Both the position numbers and the translations under genes were made by a program. DNA of 64,000 nucleotides from Herbaspirillum sp. alder98. Lineage in GTDB: Bacteria; Pseudomonadota; Gammaproteobacteria; Burkholderiales; Burkholderiaceae_D. Every line of letters starts with the position of its first letter. The stretch's first letter is position 1. Under the pieces are notes generated by a model. That model was not told the origin of the DNA and did not search any database. It saw nothing but the letters and a program-made list of their open reading frames with translations. Below are positions 31,867 to 41,694 of this stretch, piece by piece. The stretch spans positions 372,001 to 436,000 of the forward strand of contig NZ_JAIUCY010000002.1 of NCBI RefSeq assembly GCF_020179755.1, in the 5' to 3' direction.

Positions 31867-32781
31867 TTAGCGCAACGTGACCGGGGTATGGTCCTGGTCA
31901 TACCGCAGCGCATCGATCAACACCCTCAATGCACCTGATTGATGCCGGTTCGGGTAATAGAGATGAAACCCCGAGAACGACTGGAACCAGTCTTCCAGCA
32001 CGAACTGGAGATGCCCCGTCCTGACATGTTCCAGCGCCATGTCATCGGCCAGGCAGGCCAGGCCATGGCCGGCCAGGGCCGCGTCCTGGACCTGATAGAT
32101 GTTATTGAATGCAAGCTGGCCGTCGACCCTGACCTGCACCGCACGGTCGCCCTTCTTCAACTCCCACGCGTAATATCCGCCGTAGGTCGGCAAGCGCAGG
32201 TTGATGCAGTTATGGCGCAGCAGATCCTGTGGTTCCCGGGGGATGCCGGCGCTGGCAAGATAAGCGGGCGACCCGACCACCACCATCCGGATATCGGGGC
32301 CGATACGGGTTGCGATCATGTCCTTGGCCACCTGGTCGCCCAGCCGGATACCGGCATCGAAGCGCTCCGCGACGATGTCGACCAGGCCGTAGTCGATGGC
32401 TATTTCTACCTTGATGTCTGGATAGGCCGGAAGCAGATCGCGCAGGCATGGTCCCAGGATACGCTTGGCGGCATGATCGCTGGAAGTAATGCGCAGCTTG
32501 CCGCCCGGCCTGTCCCGATATTCGGCCAGGCTGGTGACTTCGCTATCGATCTGGTCGAATTGCGGTCCAATGGTCTTGATCAGGCGTTCGCCCATTTCGG
32601 TCGGCGCCACGCTACGCGTGGTGCGTGTCAGCAGCCGCACGCCGAGTCTTTCCTCGAGGGCGCGCACGGTGTGGCTCAAGGCAGATTGCGAAATGCCCAG
32701 TTGGCCGGCGGCGCGCGTGAAGCTGCGCTCACGGGCCACCACCAGGAAGATGAGAAGATCATTGAGGTTTTCGCGCGCCAT
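31867..32781 (-). CDS. LysR-family transcriptional regulator 1
   Basis: A 304-residue LysR regulator (start 32781, giving MARENLNDLL; the frame also has ATG 32787). The winged HTH is at residues 1-60 (SFTRAAGQLGISQSALSHTV, then RLLTRTTRSVAPTE), the effector domain after about 90. It is clearly paralogous to the regulator at 32968-33873, with shared segments such as CINLRLPT and DAGIRLGDQV. A LysR-type motif lies 115 bases upstream in the same orientation, suggesting autoregulation or control by its paralogue. The RTTRSVAPTE type usually controls divergent oxidoreductase genes. Confidence 0.9.
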   Translation of the reverse strand: MARENLNDLLIFLVVARERSFTRAAGQLGISQSALSHTVRALEERLGVRLLTRTTRSVAPTEMGERLIKTIGPQFDQIDSEVTSLAEYRDRPGGKLRITSSDHAAKRILGPCLRDLLPAYPDIKVEIAIDYGLVDIVAERFDAGIRLGDQVAKDMIATRIGPDIRMVVVGSPAYLASAGIPREPQDLLRHNCINLRLPTYGGYYAWELKKGDRAVQVRVDGQLAFNNIYQVQDAALAGHGLACLADDMALEHVRTGHLQFVLEDWFQSFSGFHLYYPNRHQSGALRVLIDALRYDQDHTPVTLR

Positions 32782-32896
32782 GTGCAAGGCCCTGAGATGA
32801 TTGCCCTCGGCGCGGGCTGGTGCTGCGAACGAAAGACCATCGGCCGCCCGGCATTGAATTGCTTGCTGCCGGCTATGCTAATGCAGGTCCGGTTAG

Positions 32897-32944
32897 CGAT
32901 TAAGTGCTTAAAACGGCATAAGCCTATGAGCCAGGCTCATCAAT
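32897..32944 (-). promoter_or_regulatory. LysR-type regulon motif, copy 5 (minus strand)
   Basis: Read on the minus strand: ATTGATGA, six bases, CTCATAGG, 20 bases, TAATCG. The core ATGAGCCTGGCTCAT is a perfect palindrome around one base. It points towards LysR 1. Confidence 0.6.
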
Positions 32945-32967
32945 ACACTGGACTGCTCGCGACCGCG

Positions 32968-33873
32968 TCAGGCTTTTCCCGGCCCCTTGTAGCGCAGCGC
33001 TTCAACCAGCAGGTTGAACGCTGGCGAAGACTGCCTGCGGCTCGCATAGTAAAGGTGATAGCCGGGAAAGGTCGGGGACCAGCTCTTCATCACGCGCTTG
33101 AGCGCGCCTGAGGCCACGTGGGGTTCGACCATGTCTTCCGGCAGATAGCCCAGCCCGAACCCGGCCAGCGCAGCACGCAGGATCGATGCACTGTTGTTGA
33201 AGGTCCATTGTCCTTCCACCCGCGCCTTCACCAGATGACCGTCGCGCTCGAACTCCCAGGGCATCAATCCGCCATGGGTAGGCAGCCTGAGGTTGATGCA
33301 GTTGTGTTGTGCAAGATCGGCCGGCATCTGTGGCCGCGTCTTGCCCGCCAAATAATCCGGACTGCCCACCACCGCCATGCGCAAGTCCGGGCCGATGCGC
33401 GCGGCAATCATGTCCTTCTCTACCTGGTCACCCAGTCGCACACCCGCGTCATAGCGGCCGGCCACTATATCGGTGAGGCCATAGTCGACCGTGATCTCGA
33501 CATTGATCTCGGGATAGTCCCTGGCCAATCCGATCAGTTTGGGCCAGAGCACGGTATTGGCCGCATGCTCGGCGGCGGTCAAGCGGATGCTGCCTGCCGG
33601 CTTATCCTTGAGCAGACTGAGTGCGGCAAGTTCGGCTTCGATCTCTTCGAAGCGGGGACCGATCGTCCCCATCAGCCGCTGACCAGCCTCGGTGGCGGAA
33701 ACACTGCGTGTGGTGCGGGTGAGCAGGCGCACGCCCAATCGGGATTCGAGCGCGCGGATGGTGTGACTCAGGGCCGATTGCGAAACGCCCAGCTGGGCTG
33801 CAGCACGGGTGAAACTGCCTTCCCTGGCGACCGCCACGAAAGCGAGCAAATCATTGTAGTTCTCTCGCGCCAT
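32968..33873 (-). CDS. LysR-family transcriptional regulator 2
   Basis: A 301-residue LysR regulator starting MARENYNDLLAFVAVAREGSF. HTH SQSALSHTIRALESRLGVRL, then the RTTRSVSATE linker and a substrate-binding-like effector domain (DIVAGRYDAGVRLGDQVEKD). It is divergent from the aldo/keto reductase gene and closely related to LysR 1, so one of the two probably arose by local duplication. A regulon motif copy lies over its start codon (33872-33919) and another 127 bases further on. It is a likely regulator of the oxidoreductase cluster. Confidence 0.9.
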   Translation of the reverse strand: MARENYNDLLAFVAVAREGSFTRAAAQLGVSQSALSHTIRALESRLGVRLLTRTTRSVSATEAGQRLMGTIGPRFEEIEAELAALSLLKDKPAGSIRLTAAEHAANTVLWPKLIGLARDYPEINVEITVDYGLTDIVAGRYDAGVRLGDQVEKDMIAARIGPDLRMAVVGSPDYLAGKTRPQMPADLAQHNCINLRLPTHGGLMPWEFERDGHLVKARVEGQWTFNNSASILRAALAGFGLGYLPEDMVEPHVASGALKRVMKSWSPTFPGYHLYYASRRQSSPAFNLLVEALRYKGPGKA

Positions 33874-33919
33874 TCATGAGCCCCTCTCATAAGATCATGC
33901 GCATTGTAATGACTAATCA
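33872..33919 (+). promoter_or_regulatory. LysR-type regulon motif, copy 4
   Basis: ATTCATGA, six bases, CTCATAAG, 20 bases, TAATCA. It overlaps the start codon region of LysR 2, so binding here would repress that gene while the motif points to the aldo/keto reductase. Confidence 0.62.
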
Positions 33920-33999
33920 AAGCGGCCAACAATAATTATTGTCGGCGCCGGGCAAGGTAAAAATGCACGCCCGGATTGCGCTCGATCCCGCTATTGCGC

Positions 34000-34047
34000 A
34001 TTCATGAATGCTGCTCATAAGCACATCCGGATTGCACCCTCTAATCA
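34000..34047 (+). promoter_or_regulatory. LysR-type regulon motif, copy 3
   Basis: ATTCATGA, six bases, CTCATAAG, 20 bases, TAATCA. It ends 79 bases before the aldo/keto reductase start and points towards it. Confidence 0.65.
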
Positions 34048-34081
34048 AATCATTCGAGCCGCCCTAACATGCATCGCATAG

Positions 34082-35110
<1,029 letters not shown>

Positions 35111-35252
35111 TCATCGGCGCCACCACAAATCCGCCGCGCGTGCAGCTATTTCTGGATTTTCCTGCCGCCTACTACCGTGACGAGACATCGCAAGACGGGG
35201 CTGGTCGGAGAAAACGACGCATATCCTTTTCGCTGCGCACGTCCGCTATCAG

Positions 35253-36164
35253 TCAGGGGAAACTCGGATCCGCGGCGAGCGCGCGGCTTTGTTCCCACTC
35301 CGCCGCGAAAGCGAGGATCTCCCTTGGCGCAATTCGCCAGAAGACTTCCAGAAACTGATCGCTTCGGCTGTCGCCAAGGAAGGCATAATCAAGCCGAGCG
35401 GATATCGATTCCTGATAAAGGTCGTATGTCATTCGAGAAATCAACTTGTTATAGAAATGCTGCCCAGGTAGTGCCGAATGATAGATAAAACCATCTTTGT
35501 CGCAAAGCTCGGCCGGAATTTGGTAGACGGTAGAAAACTTTGATGTATCCAGGTCGATCAGGCTTGTCAATTCCGTCAGCCTGAAACCCGGCACATTCAT
35601 CAATCCGGACGTGACGAAGCTCTCGTCATTGGGAATGCGGGTCCCACCGGCGATGCATAGATGATTGAGCAGCCGGCGTTGCGGAAACAGAAACTCCAGG
35701 GCTCTACGCGAGATTCTTGTAAATGGGAACGCGCTGGCATAAACCTGCTTGACGAACGGCGCCATTAACGGAGTCCACATCCAACTTGAGTCGGCAGGAG
35801 AAATGCCTTGTGCAATGTAATCGGAATTGTCTTTGCCTAGTTCGTTGGCGATGTTCCGGACGGTATTGGCTGTCATGGTCACATCTGACTCCACCATGCA
35901 GTAAAAGTCGGCCTGGACTTTCACAGCGAAGGCGTAATAGAACAGGTCGCCGCACAACCAACCCCAATTGTCGGGTACCGCCATGAACTGCCTGGCAGGA
36001 TTTACCAGTGCGATTTGCGACTCCGGGATGTTGGTCTGGCGATGGCCACGACTATCCACCAGAAAATAAACGTCGGCATGGTTGAACCCGTTCAGTAACA
36101 ATTCATACAAGTTGATCTCGATTGCCCCAATCGCCGCGCAGCGAATACCGACCACTGTTTTCAT
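35253..36164 (-). CDS. Protein of unknown function, possibly glycosyltransferase-like
   Basis: A 303-residue protein starting MKTVVGIRCAAIGAIEINLY. I cannot assign a family. The early alternation of strands and helices, DVYFLVDSRGH, and FYCMVESDVTMT near residue 105 (an acidic ExD where GT-A enzymes have DxD) recall glycosyltransferase folds, but this is weak. No signal peptide or membrane helix. ATG 36164 is preferred over 36218 because the protein-like pattern begins there. It lies alone, convergent to the aldo/keto reductase, with a 934-base gene-poor region upstream. Confidence 0.55.
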   Translation of the reverse strand: MKTVVGIRCAAIGAIEINLYELLLNGFNHADVYFLVDSRGHRQTNIPESQIALVNPARQFMAVPDNWGWLCGDLFYYAFAVKVQADFYCMVESDVTMTANTVRNIANELGKDNSDYIAQGISPADSSWMWTPLMAPFVKQVYASAFPFTRISRRALEFLFPQRRLLNHLCIAGGTRIPNDESFVTSGLMNVPGFRLTELTSLIDLDTSKFSTVYQIPAELCDKDGFIYHSALPGQHFYNKLISRMTYDLYQESISARLDYAFLGDSRSDQFLEVFWRIAPREILAFAAEWEQSRALAADPSFP

Positions 36165-37098
36165 GTTGGACTTTTCAAGTGAGTTGCGGCGACCTGATTG
36201 CCCGTAACAGCTCTCCAAATGGAAAATCCACCGTTGGAACAGTAATGGGCGTGATCAGGAAGACGTAGTAACTTCGGGCCGAATCTGAAGCGTGGCGTGG
36301 AGCGAATGAATGCTGCTCGGCACCAAGGCGAGCAAAGCGTGCAGCCAGAAGGTGGAAAAAGCCGCTGCTCCCCCGAGCAGCGAAGAATTCGCCAGTTAAA
36401 ACTGAAAAAGTTGCGCTGAAAATAGCTGGCAGTTTCGCCAGGACGTGACCGAGCAGCAAAGACGTCGAGCTTTTCGCTTGCGTACTTTACGAAGACGCGC
36501 CGGGCGCTTGCAACGCAAGCCGCCAAGCAAGCGTTGGCGGTGACGCCGTTGCTGGATATGTCTTTCTGAACTTGAAAATGGAACGGGCTGGCAGCCCCAA
36601 GATGCCAACCACGCAGAGTCAGTAGATGCTTCGCGCCAAAGGACAGCAAGCCGTCAGGAAAGCCTCCCCGAAAGCCGTGTAAATACGTGGCTCAGCCAAG
36701 CGGCCTCACTGAAAATCGAGACGAGCAAAGCACTACGCCACGACAGTAAAGCGAGCGAACAATATGTAGGTCTGCTGGAATTTATTGATTAGTGCGCAGC
36801 TTGCAAGGCATTCCCCCGAATGCCATTTCAAACGCTGATTCCGGAGCCTGAGCTTGCACTGGCTCGAGGCCTTCCTTTACCTTTCCCCTGCTGGCAGGTG
36901 GCAGATCGTACTTGCCAACTGTCTATCTATTTTAAGACTATTCGCGATTATTTTAGTCCATTCGCAGGCGAATACATACATATTCCATTTTTTAATAACG
37001 GCTAACAACAACCAGGATAGTTGTTGTTAGTCGTGGGCAATGACTTGGCCTGGTTTTTTCTGGACTAATGCGTGTGCCTGATTTCACCACTTTCATTG
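36165..37098. other. Gene-poor region of unclear content
   Basis: About 930 bases. The section 36230-36780 has a 162-codon leftward frame (36161-36649) overlapping other open frames and without family resemblance or ribosome-binding site; it looks like decayed or repeated DNA more than a gene. From 36800 it becomes AT-rich and holds an 11-base perfect inverted repeat at 37002-37030. Confidence 0.4.
37002..37030. repeat. 11-base perfect inverted repeat
   Basis: CTAACAACAAC (37002-37012) and GTTGTTGTTAG (37020-37030) around loop CAGGATA. It lies 69 bases beyond the end of the monooxygenase gene. It could end that gene's leftward transcription or bind a protein; there is no U-run. Confidence 0.6.
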
Positions 37099-38619
37099 TC
37101 AGGGGCATGCCGCACGCGTGTCATGCGGCATCCCGCCAACTGAAGAAAAATAATCTTCCAATGCGGCCAGATCGCCGTCGCTGACGATGGCACCCACGTA
37201 GCCATCCGGGCGCACCAGCACCCAAGTGCCCACCGTGGTGTGATACGCGTCGACGAAATGACCGCCATCGTCCAGCACATCGCCGCGCGGGCCGAACACA
37301 TGAATATGCAAACCCGGCCTGGGCTTTACTGCTTCGCGATGCGTCCCGTAACCGATCAAGGTCCAGTGCCCCCCGGCAAACAGGTCGAACAGACGCTTCG
37401 CCTGACCTCCTGCCCCCCTGATCGGCGCATCCGGGGCACGGTCCCCGGCGCGCAAGCCGTCATGGCGTAGCGGACATTCGAGTGCCAGCGACGAATCCGG
37501 ATAGCCGATGTCAAGCTGCTTCACCTCGCGCCCCCGGCGGATGCCGTTTTGCGCCTGCGTCTGCAGCAACCGGGTCGCCAGGCCGAGCATTTCTGCCGCC
37601 ACCGGACGACGCTCTTCTTCATAACTATCCAGCAGTGCCGGTGGGGCGCCGCCGGCAACCGCCGCCAGTTTCCAGCCCAGGTTGTAGGCATCCTGCACAC
37701 TGGTATTGAGGCCTTGGCCGCCCGTGGGCGGATGGATGTGCGCGGCGTCGCCGATCAGGAAGACATGCCCCACCCGGTAGTGATCGGCGAGTCGGGCATT
37801 CATCACATAGGCCGATGCCCAGGACACCGACTGTATGGCGATATCCGCACGCCCGGTGCGCTCGGCCACCAGTGCCGTCAGACCGTCGGCGGTCAGATCG
37901 ATTTCCCCTTCGGCGGGAATCGGCCCCTGCAACTGGAACATGTCGGTGCCGGCCAACGGACAGATGTAGATCTGCTTAGACATATCGTCTGCACCGAAGC
38001 GATGCCACGCCTCGCGATCAAGTCCGGTCAGGGTGACGTCAGCGACGATGGCGCGCACGCCCAATGTCTTGCCCGGAAAGCCGATATCGAGCGCGTGTCG
38101 AACGAAACTGCGACCGCCGTCGGCGCCGACCAGCCAGCGCGCACGCCATGTTTCTTCTCCCGTGGCTCCCTTCACGCGCGCCGTCACGCCTGACGCATCC
38201 TGCACTAATCCAATCAGCTCGACGGAGAAGGAAGGCGCGTGTCCCAGCTCTGCCAGGCGCTCGCGCATGACGCCCTCTGTCAGGAATTGCGGTACCATCA
38301 GCGCGCGCTGATAGGGCTCTGCCGGCGTCGGGTCGGTCGGGTCGATGACATCGGCATCCTCAACCGTGCCGTCGTTGCGGTGGAGGCGCTCTTTAGGATA
38401 ATCACCACCGACTGCCGCGAGGCGATCCAGAAGACCCAGATCGCTGAATATCTCCTGGGTACGAGGCTGGATGCCCTTGCCGCGCGAACCGCGGAACGGG
38501 CCATCCATTTTCTCGATCAGGCGAAAAGAAATGCCTCTTCGCGCCAGCTCGAGTGCCAGTGTCAATCCTGCAGCACCAGCGCCGCAGATGAGTACTTCGG
38601 TCGTGAGTTGTTTAGTCAT
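37099..38619 (-). CDS. FAD-dependent aromatic monooxygenase
   Basis: A 506-residue flavoprotein monooxygenase of the aromatic-hydroxylase type (PheA/TfdB/MhpA group). Rossmann start VLICGAGAAGLTLALELARRG, the DG motif GADGGRSFVRHAL and the second FAD motif FLIGDAAHIHPPTGGQGLNTSVQDAYNLGWKL are all present; a thioredoxin-like C-terminal domain closes it (residues 400-506). Start 38619 is chosen over 38646 because the latter lies inside the operator. It is divergent from marR with a palindromic operator between, so induction by the aromatic substrate is likely. The substrate cannot be told from sequence. Confidence 0.88.
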   Translation of the reverse strand: MTKQLTTEVLICGAGAAGLTLALELARRGISFRLIEKMDGPFRGSRGKGIQPRTQEIFSDLGLLDRLAAVGGDYPKERLHRNDGTVEDADVIDPTDPTPAEPYQRALMVPQFLTEGVMRERLAELGHAPSFSVELIGLVQDASGVTARVKGATGEETWRARWLVGADGGRSFVRHALDIGFPGKTLGVRAIVADVTLTGLDREAWHRFGADDMSKQIYICPLAGTDMFQLQGPIPAEGEIDLTADGLTALVAERTGRADIAIQSVSWASAYVMNARLADHYRVGHVFLIGDAAHIHPPTGGQGLNTSVQDAYNLGWKLAAVAGGAPPALLDSYEEERRPVAAEMLGLATRLLQTQAQNGIRRGREVKQLDIGYPDSSLALECPLRHDGLRAGDRAPDAPIRGAGGQAKRLFDLFAGGHWTLIGYGTHREAVKPRPGLHIHVFGPRGDVLDDGGHFVDAYHTTVGTWVLVRPDGYVGAIVSDGDLAALEDYFSSVGGMPHDTRAACP

Positions 38620-38627
38620 ATAAACCT

Positions 38628-38652
38628 TAATATGTGTAATATGCACATATTA
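38628..38652. promoter_or_regulatory. MarR operator between monooxygenase and marR
   Basis: Perfect 9-base inverted repeat TAATATGTG (38628-38636) and CACATATTA (38644-38652) with a 7-base spacer, centred between the divergent starts at 38619 and 38669. Size and AT-rich symmetric form match MarR operators; it should repress both genes. Confidence 0.82.
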
Positions 38653-38668
38653 GGTCGAGGGGAAACGC

Positions 38669-39151
38669 GTGTCAACAAACAAAGTGCAAAATACACACAA
38701 TGTCGCTGTGCTGCGCGACCTGCATAGCTCGCTGGTAGAAATTGTCGGCGTGATGAATCGCCCGCAGCGGGATGAATCCATGATTCGGGCGGCCGGCATC
38801 TCGCTGGATCGGGCCCTGTTTCCGTTATTGGTGCTGGTTGAGCGGCTGGGGCCTATCGGGGTGGTTGAACTGGCCGACCGCGTGGGCCGCGACTACACGA
38901 CGGTCAGTCGTCAGATCGCCAAGATGGAAGCGCAGGGATTGGTCGACCGCACCGAAAGCGCGGCGGATCGGCGCGTGCGCGTAGCCGTCATTACCAAGGC
39001 AGGAAAGGCGATGACCGATCGCATCGATGAGGCCCGCAAGAAGATCGGCCAGGCCATCTTCAGCAAATGGGAGCAACAGGACCTGATCGACCTGGCCCGC
39101 CTCATGCGCAGGTTTGCCGAAGACATCAAGGACGATCCGACGCCGCAGTGA
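38669..39151 (+). CDS. MarR-family transcriptional regulator
   Basis: A 160-residue MarR regulator from GTG 38669, preceded by GAGGGG. The winged HTH spans about residues 60-115 (VVELADRVGRDYTTVSRQIA, MEAQGLVDRTESAADRRVR), with dimerisation helices at both ends. It is divergent from the flavin monooxygenase and separated from it by a perfect palindrome, so it most likely represses the pair until an aromatic ligand binds. Confidence 0.92.
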   Translation: MSTNKVQNTHNVAVLRDLHSSLVEIVGVMNRPQRDESMIRAAGISLDRALFPLLVLVERLGPIGVVELADRVGRDYTTVSRQIAKMEAQGLVDRTESAADRRVRVAVITKAGKAMTDRIDEARKKIGQAIFSKWEQQDLIDLARLMRRFAEDIKDDPTPQ

Positions 39152-39194
39152 CAGGTGTTTTTCTGTGCCACCGGGCCGCGGCAAAGGATGCCTG

Positions 39195-39374
39195 CTATTT
39201 ATTTTTCTTGATCAGCTTGAGGCGCCTGGAGGCCAGCCCGACGACCTCCATCTTCTCGCGTCGCTTCATGCCCTTCCAGTGCTTGATCTCGTCTCTGGTG
39301 CGACCGCATCCGGTACAGACCTCGGCTTTCAGCTTGCACTCTGAAATGCATGGACTCTCGATCTCTTTTGCCAT
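39195..39374 (-). CDS. DUF1289 small Cys-rich protein
   Basis: A 59-residue protein starting MAKEIESPCISECKLK. The cysteine set CISEC, VCTGCGRTRDEIKHW and the basic tail are the DUF1289 signature; the four Cys may bind an iron-sulfur cluster or zinc. The start at 39374 matches family members; the frame extends upstream to 39545 across the tRNA terminator, which argues against the longer form. Function unknown. Confidence 0.85.
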   Translation of the reverse strand: MAKEIESPCISECKLKAEVCTGCGRTRDEIKHWKGMKRREKMEVVGLASRRLKLIKKNK

Positions 39375-39503
39375 GTTCAATTCCTGATGACTGCCATGAA
39401 TAGCCGAATTGGGGTCGATCGACTCGTTTGCCAAGATGAAGATGGCAAAAAATGATCTGTGCGCCTGATACGGGCACACATGCGCCGGTGTACGCCGAAA
39501 AGC

Positions 39504-39539
39504 AAAAAACCGCTGAGAGCCGAGGCACTCAACGGTTTT
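39504..39539 (-). terminator. Terminator of tRNA-fMet copy 1
   Basis: On the minus strand, arms AACCGTTGAG and CTCAGCGGTT (one G-T pair) followed by TTTTTT. It lies just after the tRNA gene. Confidence 0.85.
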
Positions 39540-39547
39540 AGACAATT

Positions 39548-39624
<77 letters not shown>

Positions 39625-39638
39625 TCTGAGAGGGGCGG

Positions 39639-39667
39639 ATTCTACGGTGGGTCACCGGCAATAGCAA
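39639..39667 (-). promoter_or_regulatory. Promoter of tRNA-fMet copy 1
   Basis: On the minus strand, -35 TTGCTA (39662-39667), 17-base spacer, -10 TAGAAT (39639-39644), 15 bases before the tRNA. Confidence 0.75.
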
Positions 39668-39698
39668 GCCTTATTTAACCTTTTATCTGCTGGGCGGG

Positions 39699-41240
39699 TT
39701 AAATGCTGAGCTTGAAGACGCTGACCGTACTGGTCAGGCGCTTCGATTGCTCTTGCAGCGATTGCGCCGCTGCCGCCGCTTCTTCCACCAGTGCCGCATT
39801 CTGCTGTGTGACTTCGTCCATCTGGGTCACCGCAAGATTGATCTGTTCGATGCCGTCGCTTTGCTCCACGCTGGCCGCCGAGATCTCGGCGACTACATCG
39901 CTCACCCGTTTCACGCTGGCGACCACTTCCTCCATCGTGATACCGGCCTGCTCCACCAGTCGCGTGCCATTATCGACCTTCGCCACCGTCGCATCGATCA
40001 AGCCCTTGATTTCCCTGGCGGCGGTCGCGCTGCGCTGGGCCAGGCTGCGCACTTCAGAGGCGACCACGGCAAAGCCGCGCCCTTGCTCGCCGGCCCTGGC
40101 CGCTTCCACCGCGGCGTTCAATGCCAGGATGTTGGTCTGGAACGCAATGCCATCGATGACGCTGATGATGTCGACGATACGCTTGGAGGCGTCATTGATC
40201 TGGCCCATCGTTTCGACCACCTGTCCGACCACGCCGCCGCCCTCCAGCGCCACGCTGGAGGCGGTTTCCGCCAGCGAATTCGCCTGGCGTGCATTGTCGG
40301 CATTCTGCTTGACCGTCGATGTCAGTTCTTCCATCGCTGCCGCCGTCTCTTCCAGCGAACTGGCCTGTTGCTCGGTGCGGGTCGACAGATCCAGGTTGCC
40401 GCTGGCGATCTCACCCGAGGCGGTATTGATGGTGTCTGTTCCCAGTCTTACCTCGGAGACGATCCGGTGCAGGTTCTGGTTCATCGTCTTGAGCGCGTCC
40501 AGCAAAAGTCCGGTCTCATCCTTCGAGGTGTTATCGATCTGCGCCGTCAGATCGCCGGCGGCGACCGCGCTGGCCACCTCGACGGCCGCGTTGAGCGGGC
40601 GCGTGATGGAACGGGTCACCAGCAGGGCGCCCAGCGCCGACAGCAGGATGGCAATGCCTGACAAGGCGCTCATCGCCATTACCGCCGCGCCCGATGCAGC
40701 CCGCCCCTTCTCGACGCTGGCGTCCATCATCGATTTCTGCAGCGCCACGAATTCCTTGATCGCCTCGAAATACTTGTCTTGCCTGGGAACGACTTCAGCC
40801 AGAAGGTAGGTGGCTGCGGCCTCTTTCTGCTTCTGCCTGATCAACTCTTCGACTTTCCTGCGGACCAGGGTATATTCGGCACGGGCTTCTGTGACCGCTT
40901 TGAAATGCTGCACGCCGGATGGCGAGTTGAGCAGCTTTTCGATTTGCGCCAGATCGCGCGTGACTTCACTGCTGTTCTTTTCGATTTTCCCAAGATAGCC
41001 CTGCGTCTCTTCATCGGTCTGGGCCAGCATGGCGTTGCGCAGGTTCCTGGCCGTGGTATTGACGCTGTCGCTGATTTGGACCAGCAGCGATATCTTGACG
41101 TAGCGGTCATCGATGATTTCACTGGTCGATTCCCCCACCTTCCAGAGACTATTGATGCCTGTGGCCGTGATGATGCACATGACCGCGATCAATGCGGTGA
41201 AGCACGCCGCCAGGCGCGTGCTGATCTTCATATTTTTCAT
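39699..41240 (-). CDS. Methyl-accepting chemotaxis protein
   Basis: A 513-residue chemoreceptor. N-terminal membrane helix at about 10-30 ([19 protein letters not shown]), a four-helix-bundle periplasmic sensor domain (residues 32-188), second membrane helix ([20 protein letters not shown]), HAMP domain ([20 protein letters not shown]) and cytoplasmic signalling domain with the hairpin tip around [37 protein letters not shown]. It has no C-terminal CheR pentapeptide. ATG 41240 follows GGGGGAAACC; the frame runs back to 41357. It is inserted between two tRNA-fMet genes in the same orientation. Ligand unknown. Confidence 0.93.
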   Translation of the reverse strand: MKNMKISTRLAACFTALIAVMCIITATGINSLWKVGESTSEIIDDRYVKISLLVQISDSVNTTARNLRNAMLAQTDEETQGYLGKIEKNSSEVTRDLAQIEKLLNSPSGVQHFKAVTEARAEYTLVRRKVEELIRQKQKEAAATYLLAEVVPRQDKYFEAIKEFVALQKSMMDASVEKGRAASGAAVMAMSALSGIAILLSALGALLVTRSITRPLNAAVEVASAVAAGDLTAQIDNTSKDETGLLLDALKTMNQNLHRIVSEVRLGTDTINTASGEIASGNLDLSTRTEQQASSLEETAAAMEELTSTVKQNADNARQANSLAETASSVALEGGGVVGQVVETMGQINDASKRIVDIISVIDGIAFQTNILALNAAVEAARAGEQGRGFAVVASEVRSLAQRSATAAREIKGLIDATVAKVDNGTRLVEQAGITMEEVVASVKRVSDVVAEISAASVEQSDGIEQINLAVTQMDEVTQQNAALVEEAAAAAQSLQEQSKRLTSTVSVFKLSI

Positions 41241-41480
41241 GATGGTTTCCCCCCTTACAGTGCCGGCCTTTCGGGCAGATTGCCGGCAGGCACTAAAATG
41301 CTCGCAAATCTTGCGATACTCCCCGGGACAATATCCGGCACTTGTTATCGGCTGCACATCAGGCTATTCCTGATAAGCCACGGAATTTTTCGCACGTGTG
41401 GCTCGCATTTTGGAGGGGGCGGTGTGCGTCGCAGGAGGGAGGTCGATGAGCCTCGGCGGCCGAACGCCAGGCACCAATGC

Positions 41481-41515
41481 AAAAAACCGCTACCAGCCAA
41501 GGCTGATAGCGGTTT
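41481..41515 (-). terminator. Terminator of tRNA-fMet copy 2
   Basis: On the minus strand, 15-base arms AAACCGCTATCAGCC and GGCTGGTAGCGGTTT with one mismatch, followed by T residues. Confidence 0.88.
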
Positions 41516-41524
41516 CGACGTATC

Positions 41525-41601
<77 letters not shown>

Positions 41602-41615
41602 TCTGAGAGGGGCGA

Positions 41616-41644
41616 AGTCTACGGTGGACCGCTGGCAATAGCAA
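41616..41644 (-). promoter_or_regulatory. Promoter of tRNA-fMet copy 2
   Basis: On the minus strand, -35 TTGCTA (41639-41644), 17-base spacer, -10 TAGACT (41616-41621). Layout is the same as in copy 1. Confidence 0.72.
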
Positions 41645-41694
41645 GCCTTATTTCAACAGCGACTCGCCACCGGCCTCTCGCTCGACCTGGGCCA

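Noticed and set aside
36161..36649. Reverse 162-codon frame as a gene
   Set aside because: Several overlapping frames are open, there is no ribosome-binding site, and no motif or plausible domain could be seen.
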